In this document: positions 51,779 through 59,997 of the stretch, in pieces
Layout of the letters: every line of letters starts with the position of its first letter
Position numbering within the stretch: the first letter of the stretch is position 1
Source of the DNA: an uncultured Eubacteriales bacterium
GTDB taxonomy: Bacteria; Bacillota; Clostridia; Oscillospirales; Acutalibacteraceae
Length of the DNA: 60,140 nt
Reading direction: 5' to 3'
Assembly: GCA_934446475.1 (NCBI GenBank)
Contig: CAKSEH010000011.1
Location: forward strand, 1-60,140
Program-made: the position numbers and the translations under genes
Notes under the pieces: model-generated
Databases searched by the model: none
What the model saw: the letters and a program-made list of their open reading frames with translations, nothing else
What the model was told of the DNA's origin: nothing

Positions 51779-53060
51779 CTTTTTAAATTACGGTGCAATA
51801 CCGCTTCTTTTGCTTACCTCGGCGTTCTTTTCGGCGACCGAAATTGCGCTTTCAAGCGTAAATACTGCAAGAATTAAGCCTAAAAACGGTGAAAAAACTC
51901 CGCTTGCAAAGCGTCTTGCCTACAAACTTGCAACACAGTTTGAGTCTTCGCTCGGTGCAATACTTATAGGAAACAATCTTGCAAACAGTGCAGCCTCTGC
52001 CATAGCTACGGTTATTGTTATATCTCTTCTCGGTGAAGGATATGCTTGGGTTGCTACAGCTGTTATGACACTTTTGGTCCTCACATTCGGAGAGATAATA
52101 CCTAAGGTGTTGGCAAAGCGTTTCGCCGATAAATTTTCTGTTGCTATAGCTATACCGATGTATGCGCTTTCAATAATTTTTAAACCTGTTACCTGGCTCT
52201 TTATGCTGTTTGTTAAATTGCTTTCGAAATTATGGAGCAAGAGCATAGCGGATACGGATGCCGTATCACAGGATGACCTTGAAAATATCATTGACATAGC
52301 CGAGGATGAAGGCGTGCTCGATGAAGACAGTTGCGATCTGCTTCAAAATGCGCTTGATTTTGACAGCGTTTTGGCTTATGAGGTTATAACACCGAGAGTT
52401 GATATGGAAGCGCTTGATATCGGCGACCCATATGAAGTCAATATTAAAAAGATTTTAGAAAGCACTTATTCAAGGCTGCCTGTTTATCAGGATACTCCCG
52501 ATAACATTATAGGCATTCTTCATTTAAACAGATTTTATAAAAAGCTTTTAGAAAGTGATAAAGTCAATATACGCAAGTTGCTTTTGCCTGTTACATTTGT
52601 TCATAAAACAATGCCTTTGCCTGATGTTCTCGAAAAAATGCGTGAAACAAAGGTCCATATGGTTGTGGTTTTGGACGAATACGGCGGAACTATGGGTATT
52701 CTTACAATGGAAGATGTTCTTGAGCAGCTGGTCGGCGAGATATGGGATGAAACAGACGATATTGACAGGGAATTCATCTGTATCGACGATACCCATTTCG
52801 AAGCAGACGGCGATATGCGAATTTATGACTTTTTTGATGAATTTGATATAGATATTGAGGACGACGATTCGTTCGAGGATGACAGCGCAACGGTGGGCGG
52901 CTGGGTTACGACTATGCTTGACGGCGAGGCAAAACCGGGAGATTCCTTTAAATACGAAAACTTCAAAATAACGGTCATTAAATCGGATGAAAAGCGAATT
53001 GAGAAAATCGGCGTTGAGATACTTCCGGAAAAAAATGAAGAAGATACGGAAAACGCATAA
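51771..53060 (+). CDS. CNNM/CorC-type magnesium transporter, full length
   Basis: A 429-aa paralog of the preceding gene, with a DUF21 domain (LLLTSAFFSATEIALSSVN, AILIGNNLANSAASA, LTFGEIIPKVLAKRF), two CBS motifs (EVITPRVDMEALDI, SRLPVYQDTPDNIIGILHL, EYGGTMGILTMEDVLEQLVG) and the C-terminal CorC/HlyC domain (about 340-420: FICIDDTHFEADGDMRIYDF). The acidic tail of that domain is marked (IDIEDDDSFEDD). GGAGGTGG precedes ATG 51771. The short and long forms may form a heterodimer. Confidence 0.9.
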   Translation: MNNFLNYGAIPLLLLTSAFFSATEIALSSVNTARIKPKNGEKTPLAKRLAYKLATQFESSLGAILIGNNLANSAASAIATVIVISLLGEGYAWVATAVMTLLVLTFGEIIPKVLAKRFADKFSVAIAIPMYALSIIFKPVTWLFMLFVKLLSKLWSKSIADTDAVSQDDLENIIDIAEDEGVLDEDSCDLLQNALDFDSVLAYEVITPRVDMEALDIGDPYEVNIKKILESTYSRLPVYQDTPDNIIGILHLNRFYKKLLESDKVNIRKLLLPVTFVHKTMPLPDVLEKMRETKVHMVVVLDEYGGTMGILTMEDVLEQLVGEIWDETDDIDREFICIDDTHFEADGDMRIYDFFDEFDIDIEDDDSFEDDSATVGGWVTTMLDGEAKPGDSFKYENFKITVIKSDEKRIEKIGVEILPEKNEEDTENA

Positions 53061-53071
53061 TAACATTTTAA

Positions 53072-53104
53072 AACAACACTGCACTTCTTACAGTGTTGTT
53101 TTTT
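53072..53104 (+). terminator. Terminator after the CNNM pair
   Basis: AACAACACTG (53072-53081) and CAGTGTTGTT (53091-53100) form a perfect 10-bp stem with a 9-nt loop, ending in TTTTTT. Confidence 0.9.
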
Positions 53105-53190
53105 AGACAATGATTGATAAATAATTAACAATGTTGCTAACCTCACAACAAAATATTTGAAAAATAATGTTATTTTTTTAACAATTGTCT

Positions 53191-53220
53191 TGACTTTGAA
53201 TACTATATAAGTATATAATA
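53191..53220 (+). promoter_or_regulatory. Promoter for serC-serA
   Basis: TTGACT (53191-53196), 18 bp, TATAAT (53215-53220), 40 bp before the serC ATG. The upstream 53105-53190 is AT-rich and shows no T-box or other riboswitch. Confidence 0.75.
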
Positions 53221-53260
53221 TCGTTAAATGAAATAATAATCAGTTGGAGGGTATTTAATA

Positions 53261-54343
53261 ATGGCAAGAGTTTATAATTTCAGTGCAGGTCCTTCGATGC
53301 TTCCGGAGGAGGTTTTAAGGACTGCGGCTGCGGAAATGCTTGAATACGGAGAGACAGGGCAATCGGTAATGGAAATGTCCCATCGCTCAAAGGAATACGA
53401 GGCAATAATCAAACAGGCCGAGGCGGATTTAAGGGAAATAATGAATATTCCCGATAATTATGAAGTTCTGTTTTTACAAGGCGGAGCTTCTACACAGTTT
53501 GCTATGGTACCGCTCAATCTTATGAATAAAAATCATAAGGCTGATTATATTATAACGGGTCAGTGGGCGAATAAGGCATATAAGGAGGCTGCCCGTTACG
53601 GTGAAGCCCGTGTCGTTGCTTCGTCTGCCGATAAAACATACTCATACATTCCTAAAACCACGGCAGCTGATTTTGATAAAGATGCCGATTATGTTCATAT
53701 ATGCATGAATAACACAATTTACGGTACAAAATATCACAAGCTCCCGGATACGGGCGATGTTCCGCTTGTTGCCGATATATCAAGCTGCATATTATCTGAA
53801 CCTATCGATGTTTCAAAGTTCGGCGTACTCTATGCCGGTGCGCAAAAAAACGTTGCACCCGCAGGTGTTACAATAGTAATTATCCGCAAAGATCTTATAG
53901 GTAATGCAATGGATATAACTCCGACTATGCTGAATTATGCAACACACGCAGAGAACGGTTCTATGTTTAACACCCCTCCTTGTTATAACATTTATATAGC
54001 CGGACTTGTCTTTAAGTGGATAAAGGAACTCGGCGGTCTTGAGGTTATGAAAAAGAAAAATGAAGAAAAAGCAAAAGTGCTTTATGATTTTCTTGACAGC
54101 AGCAAACTCTTTAAAGGAACCGTAGTTCCGGAGGATCGTTCTCTTATGAATGTTCCGTTCGTGACCGGTAATCCTGAACTTGACGCAAAATTTGTAAGCG
54201 AGGCAAAGGCGGCAGGTTTTGTCAACATTAAAGGTCATCGTTCTGTCGGCGGAATGAGAGCATCTATATATAATGCTATGCCGTATGAAGGCGTTGTTAA
54301 GCTGATTGAATTTATGAAAAAGTTTGAAGAGGAAAATGCCTAA
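53261..54343 (+). CDS. serC: Phosphoserine aminotransferase
   Basis: A 360-aa PLP-dependent aminotransferase converting 3-phosphohydroxypyruvate to phosphoserine. The start RVYNFSAGPSMLPEEVL, YEVLFLQGGASTQFAMVPLNL, the PLP Lys in YAGAQKNVAPAGVTIVII, and the C-terminal GHRSVGGMRASIYNAMP are classic. A strong TTGGAGGG precedes the ATG. It overlaps serA by one base; the two make the first steps of serine synthesis. Confidence 0.95.
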   Translation: MARVYNFSAGPSMLPEEVLRTAAAEMLEYGETGQSVMEMSHRSKEYEAIIKQAEADLREIMNIPDNYEVLFLQGGASTQFAMVPLNLMNKNHKADYIITGQWANKAYKEAARYGEARVVASSADKTYSYIPKTTAADFDKDADYVHICMNNTIYGTKYHKLPDTGDVPLVADISSCILSEPIDVSKFGVLYAGAQKNVAPAGVTIVIIRKDLIGNAMDITPTMLNYATHAENGSMFNTPPCYNIYIAGLVFKWIKELGGLEVMKKKNEEKAKVLYDFLDSSKLFKGTVVPEDRSLMNVPFVTGNPELDAKFVSEAKAAGFVNIKGHRSVGGMRASIYNAMPYEGVVKLIEFMKKFEEENA

Positions 54344-55503
54344 TGTATAAGATAAAAACCTATAATAAAATTTCAAAAACAGGTCTTGAAGTTTTCGATG
54401 AAAAATATACTGTCGGAGACGAAGTTGAAAATGCAGACGGTGCTATAGTCCGCTCCGCTGCTTTACACGATGAAGAGTTTCCCAAGACTTTGAAAGCTAT
54501 TGCAAGAGCAGGCGCAGGTGTTAATAATATACCGATCGAACGCTGCTCGGAAGATGGTATAGTTGTTTTCAACACTCCCGGAGCCAATGCAAATGCAGTT
54601 AAGGAACTTGTAATTGCAGGAATGCTTATAGGTTCAAGAAGAGTTATTCCCGCAATTGAGTGGGCAAAAACTCTTAAAGGCCGTGGCGATGATGTAGGCA
54701 AACTTGTTGAAAAAGGGAAAAGCGCTTTTGCAGGCCCCGAAATTAAAGGCAAAAAGCTTGGCGTTATAGGTCTCGGAGCAATAGGTGTTCTCGTTGCGAA
54801 TGCAGCAAATCATCTCGGTATGAAGGTGTACGGATATGACCCGTATCTTTCGGTTAACTCTGCCTGGAATCTTACACATAATGCGGTTCATATCTATGAC
54901 ATTAAGGAAATATTCGAACAGTGCGACTATATAACCCTTCATATTCCGCTTACCGATTCAACAAAAGGAATTATCGATGCACAGTCCCTTGCAAAGATGA
55001 AGGACGGTGTCAGAATTCTTAACTTCGCAAGAGGCGGACTTGTTAACTCTGCAGACATTAAAGCTGCGCTTGAAACAGGCAAGGTCGCTTCTTATGTAAC
55101 TGATTTTCCATCCGATGATCTCCTTGATACCGACGGTGTTATTGCAATACCTCACCTTGGTGCTTCTACACCTGAATCCGAGGACAACTGCGCTCAAATG
55201 GCTGCTAATGAGCTTATTGATTATATAGAAAACGGAAATATCGTAAATTCCGTAAATCTTCCTGAAATATCGATGCCAAGAAGCGGCATCAACCGTATAT
55301 GCGTTATTCATAAGAATATTCCGAATATGCTCACCTCAATAACCGCAGTAGTAGCTGATAATAATGTGAACATAGAGAATATGCTTAATAAGTCCAAGGG
55401 TGATTATGCGTATACTATGATTGATATAGCTCAGGCAGATACCGACGCTATTACGTCAAAGCTTAATGCTATTCAGGGTATAATCAGAGTTAGGGTTATT
55501 TGA
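54343..55503 (+). CDS. serA: D-3-phosphoglycerate dehydrogenase
   Basis: A 386-aa short-type SerA: catalytic/NAD domains with KAIARAGAGVNNIPIERC, NAD loop GVIGLGAIGVLVANAA, LNFARGGLVN (catalytic Arg) and IPHLGASTPESEDNCA (catalytic His), followed by an ACT domain (about 315-386: NIPNMLTSITAVVADNNVNIENM) that likely senses serine. It lacks the intervening domain of longer forms. Like many short SerA proteins it directly follows serC. It ends 40 bp before an IS scar. Confidence 0.94.
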   Translation: MYKIKTYNKISKTGLEVFDEKYTVGDEVENADGAIVRSAALHDEEFPKTLKAIARAGAGVNNIPIERCSEDGIVVFNTPGANANAVKELVIAGMLIGSRRVIPAIEWAKTLKGRGDDVGKLVEKGKSAFAGPEIKGKKLGVIGLGAIGVLVANAANHLGMKVYGYDPYLSVNSAWNLTHNAVHIYDIKEIFEQCDYITLHIPLTDSTKGIIDAQSLAKMKDGVRILNFARGGLVNSADIKAALETGKVASYVTDFPSDDLLDTDGVIAIPHLGASTPESEDNCAQMAANELIDYIENGNIVNSVNLPEISMPRSGINRICVIHKNIPNMLTSITAVVADNNVNIENMLNKSKGDYAYTMIDIAQADTDAITSKLNAIQGIIRVRVI

Positions 55504-55542
55504 TGTTTAAAATTTGAATATTATATTTATAATAATATAACT

Positions 55543-55757
55543 GGCTCTTTGTCAATAGTTGGGGTAAAGAGTTAAAATGAGAAATAGAGAGTGCAAGCAG
55601 TTGCTGTTAGGCAGCTGCTTGTTCTTTACTTTGTTGATTATGAGAAAATATATGTAAAATACGGTTTCTGAATCTTCTGAAATTTTTGTAACCGTATGCA
55701 TTTCTTTTAAGAACTTTAATTTTGTTATTGCAGTCTTCGGTAAAGCGAATTTTTGAG
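55543..55757 (-). mobile_element. ISL3-family insertion sequence remnant, one end only
   Basis: GGCTCTTTGTCAATAGTTGG (55543-55562) resembles the terminal inverted repeat of ISL3-family elements, followed inward by the transposase 3' end read on the minus strand. Homology stops at about 55757 and no matching second end is seen downstream, so only the right end of the element survives. It marks a break between core genes (serA) and the higher-GC cassette. Confidence 0.75.
55607..55757 (-). pseudogene. ISL3 transposase C-terminal fragment
   Basis: The minus strand from about 55757 to the TAA at 55607-55609 reads TEDCNNKIKVLKRNAYGYKN then FRRFRNRILHIF and a short tail. This is the conserved C-terminus of ISL3 (IS204/IS1001/IS1165) transposases, usually EGxNNKIKVLKRxAYGYxxF. 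The start and the catalytic DDE core are missing, so it is inactive. Confidence 0.85.
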
Positions 55758-56028
55758 ATGGTTGCCGACGGAAACACATTGCACTATGTGGCAACGACCT
55801 TGAATTCCGAAGAAATACCGTCCCCGGGCGGCTGCTTTACAATCGTGGCATCGCATCTCCGACCACTTTAAGAATTCAAAATGGTATATGCAAACGATAA
55901 AGTGCATCCTCACCGATGAAGTAAACTTTGGTTGGATGATTTCGGGGAAATTCCGATCAACTTATCATTCCACAGGTCTAAAGGGTTCACAATCGTCATA
56001 CTTTATTTCCCTACAACGCGGAAAGTAA
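55758..56028. other. Junction region without a recognised gene
   Basis: Between the transposase fragment and the 56.0-kb promoter there are only short frames. On the plus strand one reads MVADGNTLHYVATTLNSEEI and stops after 37 codons, and another, from an ATG near 55890, runs 46 codons (FGWMISGKFRSTYHS inside). They may be debris of a gene broken when the region recombined. I recognise neither, and neither has a good ribosome-binding site. Confidence 0.4.
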
Positions 56029-56096
56029 CAAAAACGCAAAAAATTAAATGCATCGCTTTATAAACCGTTGCGTTTTTGCAAGAAATATGATATTAT
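56029..56096 (+). promoter_or_regulatory. Promoter with inverted repeat before the XRE gene
   Basis: CAAAAACGCAA (56029-56039) is repeated inverted as TTGCGTTTTTG (56068-56078). The right arm overlaps a possible -35 (TTGCGT, 56068-56073), spaced 17 bp from TATTAT (56091-56096). The layout suggests an operator, perhaps for the XRE protein encoded just downstream. Confidence 0.5.
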
Positions 56097-56164
56097 ACTC
56101 TAAACAGCCAAGACCGACTGTTCCTATTTTCCGAGTAAATCCTGTTTGAATCGAGGCTGACGGT

Positions 56165-56380
56165 ATGGATATAAGCTATAAAAAGCTCTGGAAATTGCTG
56201 ATCGACAGAGATATGAAAAAGAAAGACCTTGAAAAGGCTGCGGGCATCAGCAACTATGTCATTTCCAAAATGACCAGGAATGAAAATATCACGGTTGAAA
56301 CCGTGGGAAAAATCTGCAAAGCGTTGAACTGTACGCCGAACGATATAATGGAATTCGCATCCGACAGTGAGATTTTATAA
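56165..56380 (+). CDS. Small XRE-family (Cro/C1) DNA-binding protein
   Basis: A 71-aa helix-turn-helix protein: SYKKLWKLLIDRDMKKKDLE, AAGISNYVISKMTRNENITV (recognition helix region) and KICKALNCTPNDIMEF. Proteins of this size often act as autorepressors on mobile or accessory DNA. GAGG precedes the ATG. It may control its own promoter (inverted repeat at 56029-56078) and the kinase genes 113 bp downstream; both are inferences. Confidence 0.85.
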   Translation: MDISYKKLWKLLIDRDMKKKDLEKAAGISNYVISKMTRNENITVETVGKICKALNCTPNDIMEFASDSEIL

Positions 56381-56493
56381 CGCTTTAGTATACTGTCTTT
56401 GGTAAATGCACATTCGGAATCGTCCTGCCGAGAAACAAATAAAATTGCCAAAGGACATTCTTTGCCTGTGAGAGAAAGCGAGAGATTCCCCTT

Positions 56494-58119
56494 ATGAAAC
56501 GGAATACGAAACAGCTGATCCCTATGATCCTGGTTTTTACAATCATTGCGGCAGCCTATACCTGCCGGATGCTGGTTATGCTCGACATCGGCGGCGCTTG
56601 GATGAGTTATATCCGTGCGGCACTATATTTGCTGCTGTTTGCCCTGTGGGGTTTTTCCCTCGACCGCCGCATTATACAGAAGCAGGTGCTGCACTGCTTG
56701 CGTCTTACAGCGGCGCTGATACTGCTGTGGCTTATTTTGCGCACGCTGAAATATGAGTTTGTTACTGATTTGACAGTAGCACGGTACATTTGGTATCTCT
56801 ACTATTTACCTATGCTTTTTATACCGCTTCTGAGTGTGTATATTGCGCTGTCTCTGGGGAAATCGGAGGAATTCCGCCTGACCGGAAGGATTGGCGCTTT
56901 GGCAATTATTCCGGCTGTGCTGTTTCTGCTGGTGATCACCAACGACCTGCACCAGCAGGCATTTGCATTCAGCAGCGGCGTACCTGGAGAACCGGACAAC
57001 TACTACTATTCCTATGGTCCCGTTTACTTCTGCTGCCTCGGTTGGATGGTGACCTGTATGTTTTTTTCACTTATCCTCCTTTTGAAGAAAAGCCGTGTCC
57101 CGTGCAGCAAAAAAAAGAGGCTTGCACCGTTTGTTATAGGCTGCGCAACGGTTCTGTACGGGGTTTTGTATTTGCTGGGGCTGCCAGCTGTACGCTGGTG
57201 GTTCGGCGATATGAATGTGATGTTTTGCCTTTTATATGCGGCGATTTGTGAAAGCTGTATACGCTGCCGGATGATACAGTCCAATACAGGTTATGTCGAA
57301 CTGTTCGAGGCAACGACACTGGCAGCATGTATTGCAGACCGCAACGGAAATATCGTTCTCCGTTCCCGGGCTGCAGATGAAGATATGGTTTGCCCGAAGA
57401 ACGGACTTCAGATCATCCGTCCCAACGGAACACGCATTTCTTCGGCACCGATCAGCGACGGATTTGCCGTTTGGCAGGATAATGTGCGCCCGTTGACCGA
57501 ACTTCGTGCAAAGTTAAGCGAAAACAAAGCCATAATAAAAAACAACAAAGAGAAATTGCAGGAAGCTTATCTCATACAGAAAAAGCTGAATGAGTTGACC
57601 GAAAAAAACCGAATTTATGACGAATTGGAGACAAAGTACGGAAATCAGATAGCCAGGATCGTTCAATTGCTGAAAAAATGTGAGAGTGCAGAGCCTGCCG
57701 AAACACAAAGCTTGCTGAAAAGAATTCTTCTGCTTGGCACTTACATCAAGCGCAATGCCAATCTGTATTTTCTCAGCCTGGAATATGAGCTTCTGCCGCA
57801 GCAGGAGCTCCGGCTGACTGTTGACGAGGCGGTGAGAGTTATGAATGTTTGCGGCACAGAATGCAGTGTGGCCTATCATACAACAAAACCGATGCTTTCG
57901 TCGGAGGTAGCACGGTTGTTAGATCTTTTGAAGATCGTTGCAGAAACAACGATAAACGGACTGAATTCTCTGTTTATTTCTGTGTCCGACAGTGAAATGG
58001 ATTTGTCGGTGGAGTGTGCTGCGGATCTGTCTTTCCTCGTTTCTTCAAATGTAACCGTTAAACAGGAGGACGGATTGTGGCTTATTCGCACGCTGATAGG
58101 AGGAGTGAACGGTGCATAG
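56494..58119 (+). CDS. 7TM sensor protein with degenerate histidine-kinase end
   Basis: A 541-aa membrane protein. Seven or eight helices lie at about 7-27, 35-56, 66-86, 97-121, 132-150, 174-198 and 210-255, with TNDLHQQAFAF, the mark of the histidine-kinase N-terminal 7TM domain. A PAS-like segment (about 265-330: LAACIADRNGNIVLRSR) and a coiled coil (335-395) follow. The DHp-like helix (KNRIYDELETKYGNQIARI) has no phospho-His, and the end looks like an ATPase domain without N, G1 or G2 boxes. It is thus a likely pseudokinase that passes signals to the kinase encoded next. CTG-rich codon use differs from the core genes. Confidence 0.75.
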   Translation: MKRNTKQLIPMILVFTIIAAAYTCRMLVMLDIGGAWMSYIRAALYLLLFALWGFSLDRRIIQKQVLHCLRLTAALILLWLILRTLKYEFVTDLTVARYIWYLYYLPMLFIPLLSVYIALSLGKSEEFRLTGRIGALAIIPAVLFLLVITNDLHQQAFAFSSGVPGEPDNYYYSYGPVYFCCLGWMVTCMFFSLILLLKKSRVPCSKKKRLAPFVIGCATVLYGVLYLLGLPAVRWWFGDMNVMFCLLYAAICESCIRCRMIQSNTGYVELFEATTLAACIADRNGNIVLRSRAADEDMVCPKNGLQIIRPNGTRISSAPISDGFAVWQDNVRPLTELRAKLSENKAIIKNNKEKLQEAYLIQKKLNELTEKNRIYDELETKYGNQIARIVQLLKKCESAEPAETQSLLKRILLLGTYIKRNANLYFLSLEYELLPQQELRLTVDEAVRVMNVCGTECSVAYHTTKPMLSSEVARLLDLLKIVAETTINGLNSLFISVSDSEMDLSVECAADLSFLVSSNVTVKQEDGLWLIRTLIGGVNGA

Positions 58120-59074
58120 AATGAAACGCTTAGGCTTTAATGCCATCAAAGAGAGCTTTGACCGACTTCCCACTGCCGCATGTTTTTTTGATCGCACGGG
58201 TAGTATCGTTCTCTGCAACCGGCAGATGTATCAACTGAGCCGACAGCTGCTTGACAGCGATATGCAGTATTTGGGCGAGATGGAGGAAGCACTGTCTGCT
58301 CTTCCGAATTGCATTGCACAGATCCAGGATGTAGAGAATACTTATCGGTTTCCGGACAAAAAAGTATGGAGATTTGAAAAAACCGAGGTCACCGATCGAT
58401 ATGGGGAGAACTATATACAGCTCACTGCCGCCGACGTTACCGAGCTGCAGCGTGCTTTGGTGCAGCTTGCCGACGACAGCAGAAAGCTGGCGGAGGATTC
58501 GGAGAAATTGAAGCAGCTTTCCGGTAATGTCGGGGCATTAGCGCGGGAAAAGGAGCGACTTGACGCAAAATCCTCCATGCACGACAACCTTGCCGCCTGC
58601 ATTACACTGACGAAGCAGTACATAACAGGAGAATTTGACGGTATTGATGCGGATGTTGTGTGCCGTGAATGGGAGAAAGTTATCACCTTTCGGGATGCGA
58701 TCGGTCTGTCGGCAAAGGAAAAACTGCTTGACAGTGCAAAGACCGGCGGTGTGACCGTGAGGATAAGAGGCGAAGAACCGACGGGCGGTGAGGCGGAGTT
58801 GATGTACACCGCCATGCAGGTCTGTTTAACCAACGCCATTCAGTATGCCAATGCGACCGAGGTTTCTGCGAATATTTGGGAAAACGAATACAGCTATACC
58901 GTCATGATACGCAATAACGGCAAGCCGCCGGAGAAGGAGATCACCGAGGGCGGTGGTCTTACCAATCTGCGCCACAGGATAGAAAATTCGGGCGGAAAGA
59001 TGACAGTACAGAGCTTACCGGAGTTTTCTTTGGTGATCGAGATGCCGAAGCATGGAAATTCGGTGGGGGGGTAA
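58112..59074 (+). CDS. Soluble PAS/HATPase histidine kinase, NarL-system type
   Basis: A 320-aa protein without membrane segments. A PAS-like domain (about 12-110: SFDRLPTAACFFDRTGSIV) and a coiled coil lead to a DHp-like helix with MHDNLAACITLTKQY (candidate phospho-His 157). The ATPase domain has the N-box VCLTNAIQYANATE (about 238-251), a weakened G1 (IRNNGKPP, where Asp would be usual) and the G2-like GGGLTNLRHRIENSGG. GTG 58112, 6 nt after AGGAGGAG, is the likely start, overlapping the 7TM gene by 8 bp. It likely takes its input from the 7TM protein. Confidence 0.82.
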   Translation: MHRMKRLGFNAIKESFDRLPTAACFFDRTGSIVLCNRQMYQLSRQLLDSDMQYLGEMEEALSALPNCIAQIQDVENTYRFPDKKVWRFEKTEVTDRYGENYIQLTAADVTELQRALVQLADDSRKLAEDSEKLKQLSGNVGALAREKERLDAKSSMHDNLAACITLTKQYITGEFDGIDADVVCREWEKVITFRDAIGLSAKEKLLDSAKTGGVTVRIRGEEPTGGEAELMYTAMQVCLTNAIQYANATEVSANIWENEYSYTVMIRNNGKPPEKEITEGGGLTNLRHRIENSGGKMTVQSLPEFSLVIEMPKHGNSVGG

Positions 59075-59077
59075 CCT

Positions 59078-59731
59078 ATGGCTATAAGGAAAATATTGAT
59101 CGTTGAAGATCAGGCACTGGCGAGAACATATCTGTGCTCCTGTGTGGAGAAGTGCACAGATTGCGAGGTTGCGGGCACGCTGACACGTGCTGATACAGCA
59201 TTTTGCCGCTGCGGCGAGGGTCACATCGACCTGATTCTCATGGATATATGCACCGAAAGTGACTCTGACGGTCTGACTGCTGCTGAATCGATCAAGAAGT
59301 TCTATCCCAGGATAAAGATCGTTATGGTGACCTCTATGTTGGAGGGACGATTTCTTGATCGGGCAAAAAAAATCGGCGCCGACAGCTTCTGGTATAAGGA
59401 TTCACCTTCGGGTGACCTTGTGAGCGTGATTGAAGGCACTCTTGCGGGCAAACGCTTTTGGCCTGACGGTGTTCCGACTGTCCGGCTCGGCAATACGCTT
59501 TCCTGTGAACTGTCCGACCGAGAAATGGAGACTTTGCGCTTGCTCTGTGAGGGAAAAACCAATGCCGAGATTGCCGTAAAACTGAATGTGGCTGAATCCT
59601 CGGTGCGGACCTACATAAACCGAATGCTGGAAAAAACAGGTTATACAAACCGTAACCGTCTGATGATTGCAGCCGTCGGCAAACGTATGGTGGTACCCGG
59701 AAACTGGCTGGAAGAACACAACGAGACCTGA
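59078..59731 (+). CDS. LuxR/NarL-family response regulator
   Basis: A 217-aa two-domain regulator. Receiver (1-125): acidic pair VEDQ, phospho-Asp about 56 in LILMDICTESDSDG, switch Thr in VMVTSM, Lys in FWYKDS. The C-terminal LuxR-type HTH (about 145-205) has LSDREMETLRLLCEGKTNAEIA and SSVRTYINRMLEKTGYTNR. It lies 3 bp after the histidine kinase and should be its partner. Targets may include the gene at 59998. Confidence 0.92.
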   Translation: MAIRKILIVEDQALARTYLCSCVEKCTDCEVAGTLTRADTAFCRCGEGHIDLILMDICTESDSDGLTAAESIKKFYPRIKIVMVTSMLEGRFLDRAKKIGADSFWYKDSPSGDLVSVIEGTLAGKRFWPDGVPTVRLGNTLSCELSDREMETLRLLCEGKTNAEIAVKLNVAESSVRTYINRMLEKTGYTNRNRLMIAAVGKRMVVPGNWLEEHNET

Positions 59732-59788
59732 CATATATGCAACAAACGATGCAGGACACGCATTTATTTATATTATATATATTAGCGC

Positions 59789-59823
59789 AAAGCCGCCCGG
59801 CTTTTTATAAGCCGGGCGGCTTT
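59789..59823 (+). terminator. Terminator after the response regulator gene
   Basis: AAAGCCGCCCGGCTT (59789-59803) pairs perfectly with AAGCCGGGCGGCTTT (59809-59823), a 15-bp GC-rich stem. It ends the kinase/regulator transcript. The rest of 59824-59997 holds no gene on either strand that I can support. Confidence 0.88.
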
Positions 59824-59922
59824 GTTGTTGTCTGAAGTGGAAATAGCCCTGTGTTCATAATTTGTTTACAATTAGAGCTGCTTTTGTCCCCACTTTTGAG
59901 GACAGACAGAACCTTTTTTTCT

Positions 59923-59931
59923 TGATATAAT
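59923..59931 (+). promoter_or_regulatory. Extended -10 promoter before the last gene
   Basis: TGATATAAT combines TGn with a perfect TATAAT, 66 bp before the ATG at 59998. No good -35 is present, as is usual for extended -10 promoters. A small hairpin TGTCC/GGACA lies just upstream and could be a regulator site. Confidence 0.5.
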
Positions 59932-59997
59932 GATGTTGGAAAGTAAGATGAAGCAAATTCATCGGGTATATTATGAAGGAAAAGGAGGTATGGTTCG

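Noticed and set aside
53105..53260. T-box or other riboswitch before serC
   Set aside because: The spacer is simple AT-rich sequence with a promoter; no T-box sequence or specifier stem is visible.
55552..55794. Minus-strand 80-aa frame ending LYPNY
   Set aside because: It is out of frame with the transposase C-terminus, which is the recognisable reading of the same bases, and it ends in the IS inverted repeat.
55725..55913. Minus-strand 62-aa Cys/His-containing frame
   Set aside because: It crosses the IS junction, overlaps the transposase fragment in another frame, lacks a ribosome-binding site and matches no motif I know.
56790..57251. Alternative 153-aa plus frame inside the 7TM gene
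   Set aside because: It is a shifted frame of the 7TM protein, with no start signal and no domain.
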